A DNA stretch of 38,564 nucleotides from CAZAGO01 sp964485045 (GTDB lineage: Archaea; Nanobdellota; Nanobdellia; Pacearchaeales; GW2011-AR1), in NCBI GenBank assembly GCA_964485045.1, contig CAZAGO010000004.1, forward strand, positions 1 through 38,564. The letters are read 5' to 3'. This document shows, piece by piece, positions 7,102 to 13,844 of the stretch. The position numbers and the translations under genes were made by a program. Each line of letters begins with the position of its first letter. Positions within the stretch are counted from its first letter, which is position 1. A model generated the notes under the pieces. It made no database searches and was not told where the DNA came from. It was given only the letters and a program-made list of their open reading frames with translations.

Positions 7102-8532
7102 ATGAGTTTTATTTGGTACGATTTAGGTTTATTATTTGTATTTGTGGTGATGATTTCTTTTTTCCTATATTCTAAAAGAAAAAATATTCAAAAGGAAGGT
7201 TTGCTTCTTCTATATAAAACGCCTTGGGGAATAAATTTTATAAATAAAATAGGAAAAAAGTACAAAAGAACTATGAAAGCTTTAAGCTGGCTTTCAATAA
7301 TTTCTGGATATATTCTTATGGCTGGAATGATTTACCTTGTATTTAAAATAATACAGATTTATCTTTTTAATCAAGACATAGTTCGGGCCATAAAAGTTCC
7401 TCCTATAATGCCTCTTATTCCATACATAGATAAGATAGTTCCAGGACTCCCTAGTTTTTATTTTATTTATTGGATTTTAATAATTATAATAATAGCAATT
7501 CCACATGAATTCGCCCATGGAATTATTGCGGCATATAATAAAGTAAAAATAAAAACTACAGGTTTTGGTTTCTTTCCTTCTTTCCTTCCAATTTTCTTAG
7601 CAGCATTTGTAGAACTTGATGAGAAAGTAATGAATAAAAAAAGCAAATTCAAGCAAATGGCAACCCTTTCTGCAGGAACATTTGCAAATGTAATTGTAGC
7701 GTTTCTACTTTTGGGAATTCTTTGGATTACTTTTCCGCTTTTATTCGTTTCTTCAGGGGTTATATTTGATACCTATTCATTATCTCTTCTAAATTCTAGC
7801 AGCATAATCACAATTGATGGAGAGAATATTTCTTTACTTGATTATGGAATTCTGATTGAAAAAACTAATAAAGAAAATATAACTGAAATAAAAACTTCAA
7901 ATAAAACTTATATCCTAGATAAAGAGTTGGTATCAAAAGAGGGTTACGAAGAAATTTTTGATATGGGATATCTTGTAGTTTATGAAGATGCTCCTGCAAT
8001 AAGAGTTGGTTTAGAAGGAACCATAGTAAAAATACAGGAAAAGAGAGTAAAAGATACAAAAGAACTCCAAGAAGAAATGAAAAAATACTCTCCAGGAGAT
8101 AATATTACAATTTCAACTCTAATAAATGATTCTGAAAAAGAATTTCAAATAACTCTTGGAGAAAGTCCAAAAAATAAGACAACCCCTTGGGTAGGTGTTG
8201 AAATATTAAATACTCAACAAAAACCTCTAGCTGTATTTTTGTCTAAGATTATGAGCTTTAGAGATGCACATACTTCTTATTCTCCAAGATTAGGGGAATT
8301 TAGTATGTTTATATACAATCTTCTCTGGTGGGCAACCCTCATATGTTTCAGCGTAGCACTAGTAAATATGCTTCCAATTGGATTATTTGATGGAGGAAGA
8401 TTCTTTTATCTAACTGTCCTTGCAATAACTAAAAGTGAACAAAAAGCAAAAAAAACGTTCTCTATTTTAACTTACCTTTTCTTGCTTCTTATTTTAATAC
8501 TCATGGTCTTATGGGCTCTTAGTTTCTTTTAA
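7102..8532 (+). CDS. Site-2 protease family (M50) intramembrane metalloprotease
   Basis: This polytopic membrane protease has the zinc motif HEFAH at 135-139 in a transmembrane helix and the second motif NMLPIGLFDGGR at 422-433, where D430 is the third metal ligand. A PDZ-like domain (about 290-355, with EDAPAIRVGLEGTIVKI) lies between them, as in RseP and archaeal S2P homologues. Members cut membrane-bound substrates such as anti-sigma or transcription factors. The substrate here is unknown. The gene follows eL40 by 6 nt. Its 476-aa length is within the family range. Confidence 0.9.
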   Translation: MSFIWYDLGLLFVFVVMISFFLYSKRKNIQKEGLLLLYKTPWGINFINKIGKKYKRTMKALSWLSIISGYILMAGMIYLVFKIIQIYLFNQDIVRAIKVPPIMPLIPYIDKIVPGLPSFYFIYWILIIIIIAIPHEFAHGIIAAYNKVKIKTTGFGFFPSFLPIFLAAFVELDEKVMNKKSKFKQMATLSAGTFANVIVAFLLLGILWITFPLLFVSSGVIFDTYSLSLLNSSSIITIDGENISLLDYGILIEKTNKENITEIKTSNKTYILDKELVSKEGYEEIFDMGYLVVYEDAPAIRVGLEGTIVKIQEKRVKDTKELQEEMKKYSPGDNITISTLINDSEKEFQITLGESPKNKTTPWVGVEILNTQQKPLAVFLSKIMSFRDAHTSYSPRLGEFSMFIYNLLWWATLICFSVALVNMLPIGLFDGGRFFYLTVLAITKSEQKAKKTFSILTYLFLLLILILMVLWALSFF

Positions 8533-8673
8533 AAATAAAAACTTTCTTCTTCTTTAAGTAAATGATAATAGAAAAAATAAAAGGAACGCTTAGAAAAAAA
8601 TGCTATTCTTTGATTGTATATTTATAGAATAATCTTTGTAAAAATTTATATTGTCTAAATTTCTATTGCAGAT
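8533..8673. other. Intergenic region upstream of the taw1 region
   Basis: This 141-nt AT-rich stretch has no gene-like content. A TATA-like AAAATTTATATT (8641-8652) lies about 27 nt before the ATG at 8674 and about 112 nt before the taw1 ATG. Confidence 0.4.
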
Positions 8674-8769
8674 ATGAAAAAAGCAAAACTTGAATATCTA
8701 GAAAAACAAAGAGAATTTTTTATAAATGTTGAGGGAAAAATTGTTAATTGCATAGAAAATGGAATCTAA
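8674..8769 (+). CDS. Possible 31-residue leader or mini-gene before taw1
   Basis: This short open frame starts MKKAKLEYLEKQREFFINV, ends in TAA at 8767-8769 and overlaps the taw1 start by 11 nt. It is supported by a TATA-like box at the leaderless spacing and by the overlap with taw1, both typical of real operon partners here. At 31 residues it could also be chance within an 85-nt leader of taw1. No motif or family is recognised. Confidence 0.3.
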   Translation: MKKAKLEYLEKQREFFINVEGKIVNCIENGI

Positions 8770-9754
8770 AGGAATAATCGAAGTAATGAAAGAGCAAGGA
8801 TATAGATTTGTAGGAGACCATGCAGCAGTAAAAATATGCAGATGGACAAAAAAATCTCTCAGAAATGAGGGGGTTTGTTATAAAGAAAAATTTTATGGAA
8901 TACAAAGCCATCGATGTTGTCAAATGAGTCCTTGGCTTGGATGTGAAAATAAATGCCTTCACTGTTGGCGAGCATTAGAATTAGACTTTAATAAAATTAT
9001 AAATAAAAAAGAAATAAAAACACCACAAGAAATCATAGATGGATGCATAATTGCCCAAAGAAAATTACTTGAAGGATTTAACATAGATAAAAATTCAAAA
9101 AAAAGACAGCTTAGCAAAGCAGACATGAAAAAATTTGCAGAAGCGCAAGAACCGACTCAATTTGCTATATCTCTTTCCGGAGAACCCACAATTTATGATA
9201 ATATTGGAGGACTGATAGAAGAATTAAAAAAAAGAGGGAAAACGAGTTTCTTAGTAACAAATGGACTTCATCCAGAAAAGATAAAAGAACTTCTTGAAAA
9301 TAAACAACTTCCTACACAATTATATGTTTCTGTGAATTCACACAATAAAGAAAGTTATGATAAATTTCATAGAAGCTCCATGAAAGATGCTTGGGAAAAA
9401 TTAAATGAAACTTTAGAATTACTTCCAAAACTAAAAAAAATAACTAGAACGGTATTTAGAATGAATTTAATTTTAAATTTAAATATGAATAAAGAATACA
9501 TTAAAGATTATGCCATTCTAATTAAAAAATCTAAACCTCTATTTCTTGAAGTAAAGGGGTTTATGAGTGTTGGTTTTGCAAGACAAAGATTAGGATACGA
9601 TAGAATGCCTAAATTTGAAGACATTCTTAATTTTTCTAAAATGCTCTCAAAAGAATTAAAAGAAATTGGAGAAGATTATAAAATTCTTGATAGCCAAGAG
9701 TTCTCAAGAGTAGCTGTTCTTGGAAAAAGTAAGAAAGATTTGAGAATAAGATAA
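8759..9754 (+). CDS. taw1: tRNA 4-demethylwyosine synthase (Taw1/TYW1)
   Basis: Taw1 is a radical SAM enzyme that condenses N1-methylguanosine-37 of tRNA-Phe with pyruvate to give the tricyclic base of wyosine. The radical SAM cluster motif CENKCLHC gives C62, C66 and C69. A second cluster, as known from the methanogen enzyme, would be held by C27, C40 and C53. The LSGEPTIYD segment (about 139-147) fits the SAM-binding region. The 331-aa length is normal for the archaeal form, which lacks the flavodoxin domain of eukaryotes. No other wyosine genes are in the window. The start at 8759 keeps the conserved N-terminus. Confidence 0.93.
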   Translation: MESKGIIEVMKEQGYRFVGDHAAVKICRWTKKSLRNEGVCYKEKFYGIQSHRCCQMSPWLGCENKCLHCWRALELDFNKIINKKEIKTPQEIIDGCIIAQRKLLEGFNIDKNSKKRQLSKADMKKFAEAQEPTQFAISLSGEPTIYDNIGGLIEELKKRGKTSFLVTNGLHPEKIKELLENKQLPTQLYVSVNSHNKESYDKFHRSSMKDAWEKLNETLELLPKLKKITRTVFRMNLILNLNMNKEYIKDYAILIKKSKPLFLEVKGFMSVGFARQRLGYDRMPKFEDILNFSKMLSKELKEIGEDYKILDSQEFSRVAVLGKSKKDLRIR

Positions 9755-9784
9755 ACTTAAAAATAATGAATTTTTAAAAAATCA

Positions 9785-10345
9785 ATGAAAAATCTGCCTT
9801 GTTTGAAAAAAGAAAGCATAAAATTAATTCCTCCCACTTTAACTCAAAAAAATATAGATCTTTATACTAGGTGGTTGGATGATTCCAAAGTAAAGGAAGG
9901 TATAGGCTTGCTTGAAAAGATTTCAAAACAAGAAGTCTATGATTTGTTAAGTCAATGGAAAAAAGATCCTCTAAAGATGCATTGGTTTATTTATTCTAAA
10001 AAGTTTAAATTTCCTACAGGAGATATAAACCTAGATAAAATTCCAAATATTTTTGAAGAATGCCCTGATCTTTCTGATTTAGAAAATTATTCATTCCATA
10101 ATGCTGCAGAAATAAAGATAATGATCTGTGGAGATTACCAAAAACAAGGTCTTGGAAGATTATCTGCTCAATCTGTAATAGAATACGGATTCAAAGAAAA
10201 AAAACTTGATTCAATTTATGCATTCGTTTATGATGATAATATTGGTTCTAAAATTCTTTTTAAAAAATTAGGATTTGAAAAGATAGGTTCCCATATAGAA
10301 AAAGTAAGCAATAGAAAAGAGAATACTTTAATTTTAAAAAAATAA
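9785..10345 (+). CDS. GNAT-family N-acetyltransferase
   Basis: This 186-aa protein resembles RimJ/RimL-type acetyltransferases. The acetyl-CoA pyrophosphate loop is QKQGLGR (Q119, G122, G124), preceded by the strand AEIKIMICGDY and followed by the helix LSAQSVIEYGF. The later segment IYAFVYDDNIGSKILFKKLGF (about 145-165) is the usual family end with Asn and Phe. The substrate could be a ribosomal protein N-terminus, a tRNA or a small amine; nothing in the context decides. It lies 30 nt after taw1 and is convergent with the next gene. Confidence 0.85.
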   Translation: MKNLPCLKKESIKLIPPTLTQKNIDLYTRWLDDSKVKEGIGLLEKISKQEVYDLLSQWKKDPLKMHWFIYSKKFKFPTGDINLDKIPNIFEECPDLSDLENYSFHNAAEIKIMICGDYQKQGLGRLSAQSVIEYGFKEKKLDSIYAFVYDDNIGSKILFKKLGFEKIGSHIEKVSNRKENTLILKK

Positions 10346-10347
10346 TT

Positions 10348-10424
10348 TATAAGTTAATTATTCCTTCCGGCGTTTTATGGAATAAAACGATGTAGGATAG
10401 AACTATAAGTTAATTATTCCTTCC
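10348..10424. repeat. 21-bp direct repeat containing a duplicated gene end
   Basis: Positions 10348-10368 and 10404-10424 are identical over 21 bp. The right copy encodes the last residues (KEGIINL, stop) of the minus-strand gene ending at 10403. The left copy would encode the similar ending VLFHKTPEGIINL plus stop, so it looks like a decayed or alternative second C-terminus of the same family. A 7-bp perfect hairpin (GTTTTAT/ATAAAAC, 10372-10388) lies between the copies and may serve as a terminator for the convergent genes. Confidence 0.6.
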
Positions 10425-10753
10425 TTCGTTAAAGCAACAAATCTTACACCCATTGGAAGATCAATTAAAGCAGAAATTAAAGCCATGTGTTCTTTTCCAT
10501 CTCCAGATGCAAGACTCACTGAAACTTCCAACCCTTCAAATTTTCTATTAAGTTTTTCCTTAAATTCCTCTTTCAAATCCTTTATTCTTTTATTTAAATC
10601 TACTTTTATAAATTCAAAGGGCTTCTCATGAGTAAAACCTTTTGCAAAATCGTCTCCCAATATAAAAATTTTATCCCATTCGCCTTGTTTCATTAAACCA
10701 GAAACCTGTCCCCAAGTCCCTTTTCCAGAAGATAATAATGCCACGAGTTCCAT
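10403..10753 (-). CDS. Unknown small protein, possibly CARF-like Rossmann fold
   Basis: The protein starts MELVALLSSGKGTWGQVSGL and has 116 residues. I placed the start at 10753, not further upstream, because a TATA-like box (10772-10782) lies about 25 nt before it and the upstream residues look like translated AT-rich promoter. The pattern is Rossmann-like: a first strand ending in SSGKGTW, a second strand KIFILGDD, and a late strand-loop-helix VSVSLASGDGKEHMALISAL followed by VRFVALT. That late loop resembles ligand-binding loops of CARF domains. No CRISPR array or cas gene is in the window, so the CARF assignment is tentative. The 3' end is partly duplicated downstream. Confidence 0.6.
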   Translation of the reverse strand: MELVALLSSGKGTWGQVSGLMKQGEWDKIFILGDDFAKGFTHEKPFEFIKVDLNKRIKDLKEEFKEKLNRKFEGLEVSVSLASGDGKEHMALISALIDLPMGVRFVALTKEGIINL

Positions 10754-10771
10754 GAAAGAATAAAAAATTAT

Positions 10772-10782
10772 TCTATTTATAA
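10772..10782 (-). promoter_or_regulatory. TATA-like box for the CARF-like gene
   Basis: Minus strand CTTATAAATAG lies about 25 nt before the chosen ATG at 10753 and supports that start. Confidence 0.5.
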
Positions 10783-10874
10783 GGATTATTGTGTTTTTTA
10801 AAAGAAGTTTTAATAAACTTATTTCTAAAACAAAACGTATAAAATTCATTCAAGATTTAAAATCAATAAGTTAA

Positions 10875-10884
10875 CTTTATAAAC
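10875..10884 (+). promoter_or_regulatory. TATA-like box for the uL1-uL10-P1 operon
   Basis: CTTTATAAAC is the best TATA-like site before uL1. Initiation about 25 nt downstream would give a leader of roughly 160 nt before the uL1 ATG. That is unlike most promoters in this window, whose boxes sit 25 nt from the start codon. Confidence 0.5.
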
Positions 10885-10914
10885 CCAAAATTTCTAAGAC
10901 AAATATCCGATTGA

Positions 10915-11068
10915 ACCATATCGCGAGTGCATATATTCTATGGTACTGGCGCATAATTTGGGAGGATAGAAATAAAGTTGGTTCGTACAACTTTAATCGG
11001 AGGCAATTAAAAAAGTTGCCTTTCAACGATTTGAGGAAAATCGAAAAAAACCAGAGGGTTGTTTTCAA
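10915..11068 (+). promoter_or_regulatory. Structured 5' leader of uL1, copy A of a repeated hairpin element
   Basis: The leader holds a chain of hairpins: ACCATA/TATGGT (10915-10944), a perfect 7-bp stem AAAGTTG/CAACTTT (10974-10994), AGGCAA/TTGCCT (11001-11021), CGATTT/AAATCG (11027-11043) and GAAAA-AAACC/GGTTG-TTTTC (11043-11066), which ends two bases before the uL1 ATG. The last 54 nt (11015-11068) align without gaps to 15444-15497 with 44 matches. Archaeal L1 is known to repress its own operon by binding an mRNA site that mimics its rRNA site, so an autoregulatory leader is a reasonable guess. I cannot see a clear L1 rRNA mimic. Confidence 0.55.
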
Positions 11069-11692
11069 ATGGAAAAAGAAATACTAACTGCATTAGCAGA
11101 ATTAAGAAAGAATAAAGAAAGAAAGTTTGATCAAACAGTAGATTTAATTATTAATTTGCAAAAATTTGATGCGAGAAAAAATCAAATAAACCTAGTAATA
11201 ACTACTCCTTACAAAATCAAAGATAAAAAGATATGCGCATTTTTAGATTCTAAAAGCAATTATATAGACTCAGTTACAAAAGAGGAATTTAAAAAATATT
11301 CTGGAAAAAGAGAAGTAAAAAAATTGGTAAGAAAATATGATTTTTTTATAGCTCAATCAAGCCTTATGCCTTCCGTAGCAACTACTTTTGGAAGAGCGCT
11401 TGGGCCTTCAGGAAAAATGCCTTCACCTCAGATGGGAATAATCCTTAACTCTGATGAAAAAACAATAAGAGATTCTAAGGAAAAAATAAATAATAGTTTA
11501 AAAATAAAAACAAAAGAATCTAGCATAAAACTTTCAATAGGAAAACAAAGTATGAAAGATAAGGAAATAGCAGAAAATATTCTTGCAGTTTATTCAACTG
11601 TTTTAAAAAATCTTCCAAAAGGAAAAGATAACATAAAAAATATTGAAATAAAATTTACTATGACTAAACCCCAAAAATTGAAAACAAAATGA
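11069..11692 (+). CDS. rpl1: Large ribosomal subunit protein uL1
   Basis: uL1 forms the mobile L1 stalk that helps release the E-site tRNA. The 207-aa protein shows the two-domain layout: domain I from both termini, and domain II in the middle with the conserved segment ATTFGRALGPSGKMPSPQMG (about 109-128), which includes the GPSGKMP rRNA-binding signature. It is the first gene of the operon, behind a long structured leader, and its stop overlaps the uL10 start by 4 nt (ATGA). In several archaea L1 is a translational repressor of this operon, and the leader here would be the place to look for that. Confidence 0.95.
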   Translation: MEKEILTALAELRKNKERKFDQTVDLIINLQKFDARKNQINLVITTPYKIKDKKICAFLDSKSNYIDSVTKEEFKKYSGKREVKKLVRKYDFFIAQSSLMPSVATTFGRALGPSGKMPSPQMGIILNSDEKTIRDSKEKINNSLKIKTKESSIKLSIGKQSMKDKEIAENILAVYSTVLKNLPKGKDNIKNIEIKFTMTKPQKLKTK

Positions 11693-12498
11693 CTGAAAAA
11701 AATAAAATATCTCCTGAAAAAAAGAAAGTTACAGAGGACCTTAAAAAGTTGATGAAAGAAAGCAAAACTATTTTAATAGCTTCAATAAAAAATCTTCCAG
11801 GTTCTCAATTTCAAGAAATAAAGAAAAAATTAAGAGGAAAGGCTATAGTAAAAGTCCCAAAGAGAAGTCTTTCTTTGATTGCAATAGATTCTTTAAAAGA
11901 TAAAGATATGGAAAAATTAAAAGAAGAGATTAAAGAAAGTACTGCAATTCTTTTTTCAAAAATAGATTGTTTTGAGCTTGCTTCTGAGTTAGAAGATATA
12001 AAGAGCCCTGCTAAAGCAAAAGCAGGACAGGTTGCTCCAGAAGATATTGAAATTCCAGAAGGTCCAACGGATTTAGTTCCAGGTCCTGCAATAAGCGAAC
12101 TGGGAGCACTTGGAATTAAGATACAAATTGATAAGGGAAAAATTTTGATTAAAGAATCAAAAATAATAACAAAGAAAGGACAAAAAATTTCTCAAGGAGC
12201 ATGCGATATTATGAGTAAACTTGGAATAAAGCCCTTTACCGTAGGATTTGTTCCTCTTAGTGCATTTGATATTGAAGAGAAAAAAATATACTTGAACATA
12301 AAAATAGATAGAAAAGAAATAATAAATAAATTAAAAGAAGCCTATGGAAGAGCTCTTCCTTTTGCAGTTTCAATTTCATACACAAATGAAAAGACTATAG
12401 GTTTCCTTCTTGCAAAGGCAGATTCTCATGCAAAAGTTTTGAAAAATTTACAACCTTCAGATAATACTCAATCAGATAATACTGAGGGAGAAAATTAA
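11689..12498 (+). CDS. rpl10: Large ribosomal subunit protein uL10 (P0), short stalk tail
   Basis: uL10 anchors P1 dimers on the ribosomal stalk. The rRNA-binding domain (about 1-105) and the inserted domain with GPTDLVPGPAISELGALGIK (about 125-144) are clear. At 269 aa it is short; archaeal uL10 proteins are usually about 330 aa or more, with a helical spine that binds several P1 dimers and a final acidic GLFG-type motif. Here the spine seems limited to about one P1-binding helix (around 215-250), and the protein ends in a Ser/Asp/Asn-rich tail without that motif. It overlaps uL1 by 4 nt and precedes P1 by 24 nt. Confidence 0.92.
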   Translation: MTEKNKISPEKKKVTEDLKKLMKESKTILIASIKNLPGSQFQEIKKKLRGKAIVKVPKRSLSLIAIDSLKDKDMEKLKEEIKESTAILFSKIDCFELASELEDIKSPAKAKAGQVAPEDIEIPEGPTDLVPGPAISELGALGIKIQIDKGKILIKESKIITKKGQKISQGACDIMSKLGIKPFTVGFVPLSAFDIEEKKIYLNIKIDRKEIINKLKEAYGRALPFAVSISYTNEKTIGFLLAKADSHAKVLKNLQPSDNTQSDNTEGEN

Positions 12499-12522
12499 TA
12501 AATAAAACAAAAAAACAAGATA

Positions 12523-12816
12523 ATGGAAAACATATATGCGGCACTTTTGTTGCACAAAGCGGGCAAAGAAGTGAACGAAAATAACATAAAAAGTGTTGTT
12601 GCAGCAGCAGGCATCGAGACAGATGAATCTAAAATCAAGTCTCTTGTTGCCAGCTTAAAAAATGTCGATATAGACAAAGAGCTAGAAACTGCTAGTTTGG
12701 CTATTGCTGCTCCAGCGGCTGGCGCACATGCCGATGCTGAGAAGAAAGAAGAAGCAAAGCCAAAAGAAGAGAAGAAAGCGGCTGCAGCAGAAGGTTTGTC
12801 AGCACTATTCGGATAA
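12523..12816 (+). CDS. rpl12: Ribosomal stalk protein P1 (aL12)
   Basis: This acidic stalk protein dimerises, binds uL10 and recruits translational GTPases. The N-terminal helical dimerisation domain (1-60, starting MENIYAALLLHKAGKEV) leads to an Ala-rich hinge, a charged Lys/Glu segment and the conserved C-terminal GLSALFG. The length of 97 aa is typical. Codon choice is noticeably richer in G and C than in neighbouring genes, consistent with very high expression. Confidence 0.95.
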   Translation: MENIYAALLLHKAGKEVNENNIKSVVAAAGIETDESKIKSLVASLKNVDIDKELETASLAIAAPAAGAHADAEKKEEAKPKEEKKAAAAEGLSALFG

Positions 12817-12873
12817 ATTATTTTTATTTAAACCGAGCTGGCAAACCCGCACTTTCCTAGTTGAAGCTGGAAA
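12817..12873. terminator. Convergent gap after P1
   Basis: The 57-nt gap begins with a T-rich run (12819-12832), a plausible archaeal terminator for the P1 operon. A hairpin CTAGTT/AACTAG (12857-12877) straddles the end of the opposite gene. An alternative stem TTTCC/GGAAA uses the same bases. No function is evident. Confidence 0.3.
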
Positions 12874-13155
12874 CTAGAGACCCTTCTTAGTTAGAATTTC
12901 AAGAACAAAAGATTTTTCCTTATCAGAAATTAAGAGGCTAGATAATTTTCCTGTTTTTAATTCTTCTCCATTAATTTTAGATTCACGAATGTCAAAACTA
13001 TAAATTACTGGATTAAAACCTTCTTTAAGCAAAAGCCTCCCTCTTCCATTTAAATCATTTCCGATATAAACCATTGGCTTTTCAGAAACCAAATAAATTC
13101 TATTGTATTCTAAGTTTGGGTAATTCTCCTCTCTCAAAAAAGAATCATTTTTCAT
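12874..13155 (-). CDS. Unknown small protein
   Basis: This 93-aa, probably beta-rich soluble protein has a central segment RIYLVSEKPMVYIGNDLNGRGRLLLKEGF. I do not recognise a family. A TATA-like box about 25 nt before the ATG (13175-13186) supports expression as a single leaderless gene. It ends 57 nt from the convergent P1 gene and follows the GT2 gene without being coupled to it. Confidence 0.6.
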   Translation of the reverse strand: MKNDSFLREENYPNLEYNRIYLVSEKPMVYIGNDLNGRGRLLLKEGFNPVIYSFDIRESKINGEELKTGKLSSLLISDKEKSFVLEILTKKGL

Positions 13156-13199
13156 ATAAATTTAGAACCAATAAGGTATAAAAAGATTATTACAAAAAA

Positions 13200-13844
13200 T
13201 TACTTAAATCTATCATAAAAATTAAATCTAAGAATAGCCATAAACACGTCAAAATTCAACCACCATCTAAAAAAAGTCCCTTTTAAAAAACCATATTTTG
13301 TTTCTTTAAGGGTTTGAAAATATGGAAAAACTTTATATCCAATTTTTCCATTATTCTTTTTTATAAATTTATTCATTCCATATTCTATTCTAAAACGATG
13401 TTTGTAAAATGGAGGAATTTTATTCCAGGTTTCTTTGGTTAAGGCCCTCTCTCCGGAATTAAGTGCAACTAATTTCCAAGTTTTCTGCATTAGATTATTC
13501 CTTATTCCTATATACATTTCATATTCTTTTTTTAATACTGGAGAAATTATTGAGTCTACTATTGAAGGAGTTAAATCCTTTAAATCTGCATCACAGAAAA
13601 AGATTACAGAGGATTTGGCTTTTTTAACACCTTCATTCATAGAATAAGCCTTACCTTTATTTTTGTTATTTCTAAAATACCTTACTTTTTTAAAATCCTT
13701 AACTGATTTTTCCGTTCCATCTGTAGAACCATCGTCAATGACTATAATTTCTCTTATTAAATTAGAAGAAGAAAGGACTTTGAGAACATTTTCAATTCTT
13801 CCCTTTTCATTATAACAAGGAACTATTGCAGATGCTTTAATCAT
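13200..13844 (-). CDS. Family 2 glycosyltransferase
   Basis: The GT-A fold is clear: the N-terminal nucleotide-binding start ASAIVPCYNEKGRIENVL, the motif DDGSTDGT (37-44) and the metal-binding DAD (85-87). At 214 aa it is a minimal single-domain enzyme with no obvious membrane helix. It probably transfers a sugar from a nucleotide donor to a lipid or glycan. It is the last gene of a DedA-hydrolase-GT2 operon and overlaps the hydrolase stop by 4 nt. A role in surface glycan or glycolipid formation is inference. Confidence 0.9.
   Translation of the reverse strand: MIKASAIVPCYNEKGRIENVLKVLSSSNLIREIIVIDDGSTDGTEKSVKDFKKVRYFRNNKNKGKAYSMNEGVKKAKSSVIFFCDADLKDLTPSIVDSIISPVLKKEYEMYIGIRNNLMQKTWKLVALNSGERALTKETWNKIPPFYKHRFRIEYGMNKFIKKNNGKIGYKVFPYFQTLKETKYGFLKGTFFRWWLNFDVFMAILRFNFYDRFK

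Noticed and set aside
10877..11068. A 63-codon minus-strand frame antisense to the uL1 leader
   Set aside because: It starts with TTG, lies fully in the hairpin region, and shares only its first part with the frame over copy B, where the nucleotide repeat itself is conserved.
12857..12877. Alternative hairpins after P1 as a riboswitch or attenuator
   Set aside because: They lie in a convergent intergenic gap at the ends of two genes, where there is no downstream gene to regulate. A terminator role is simpler.
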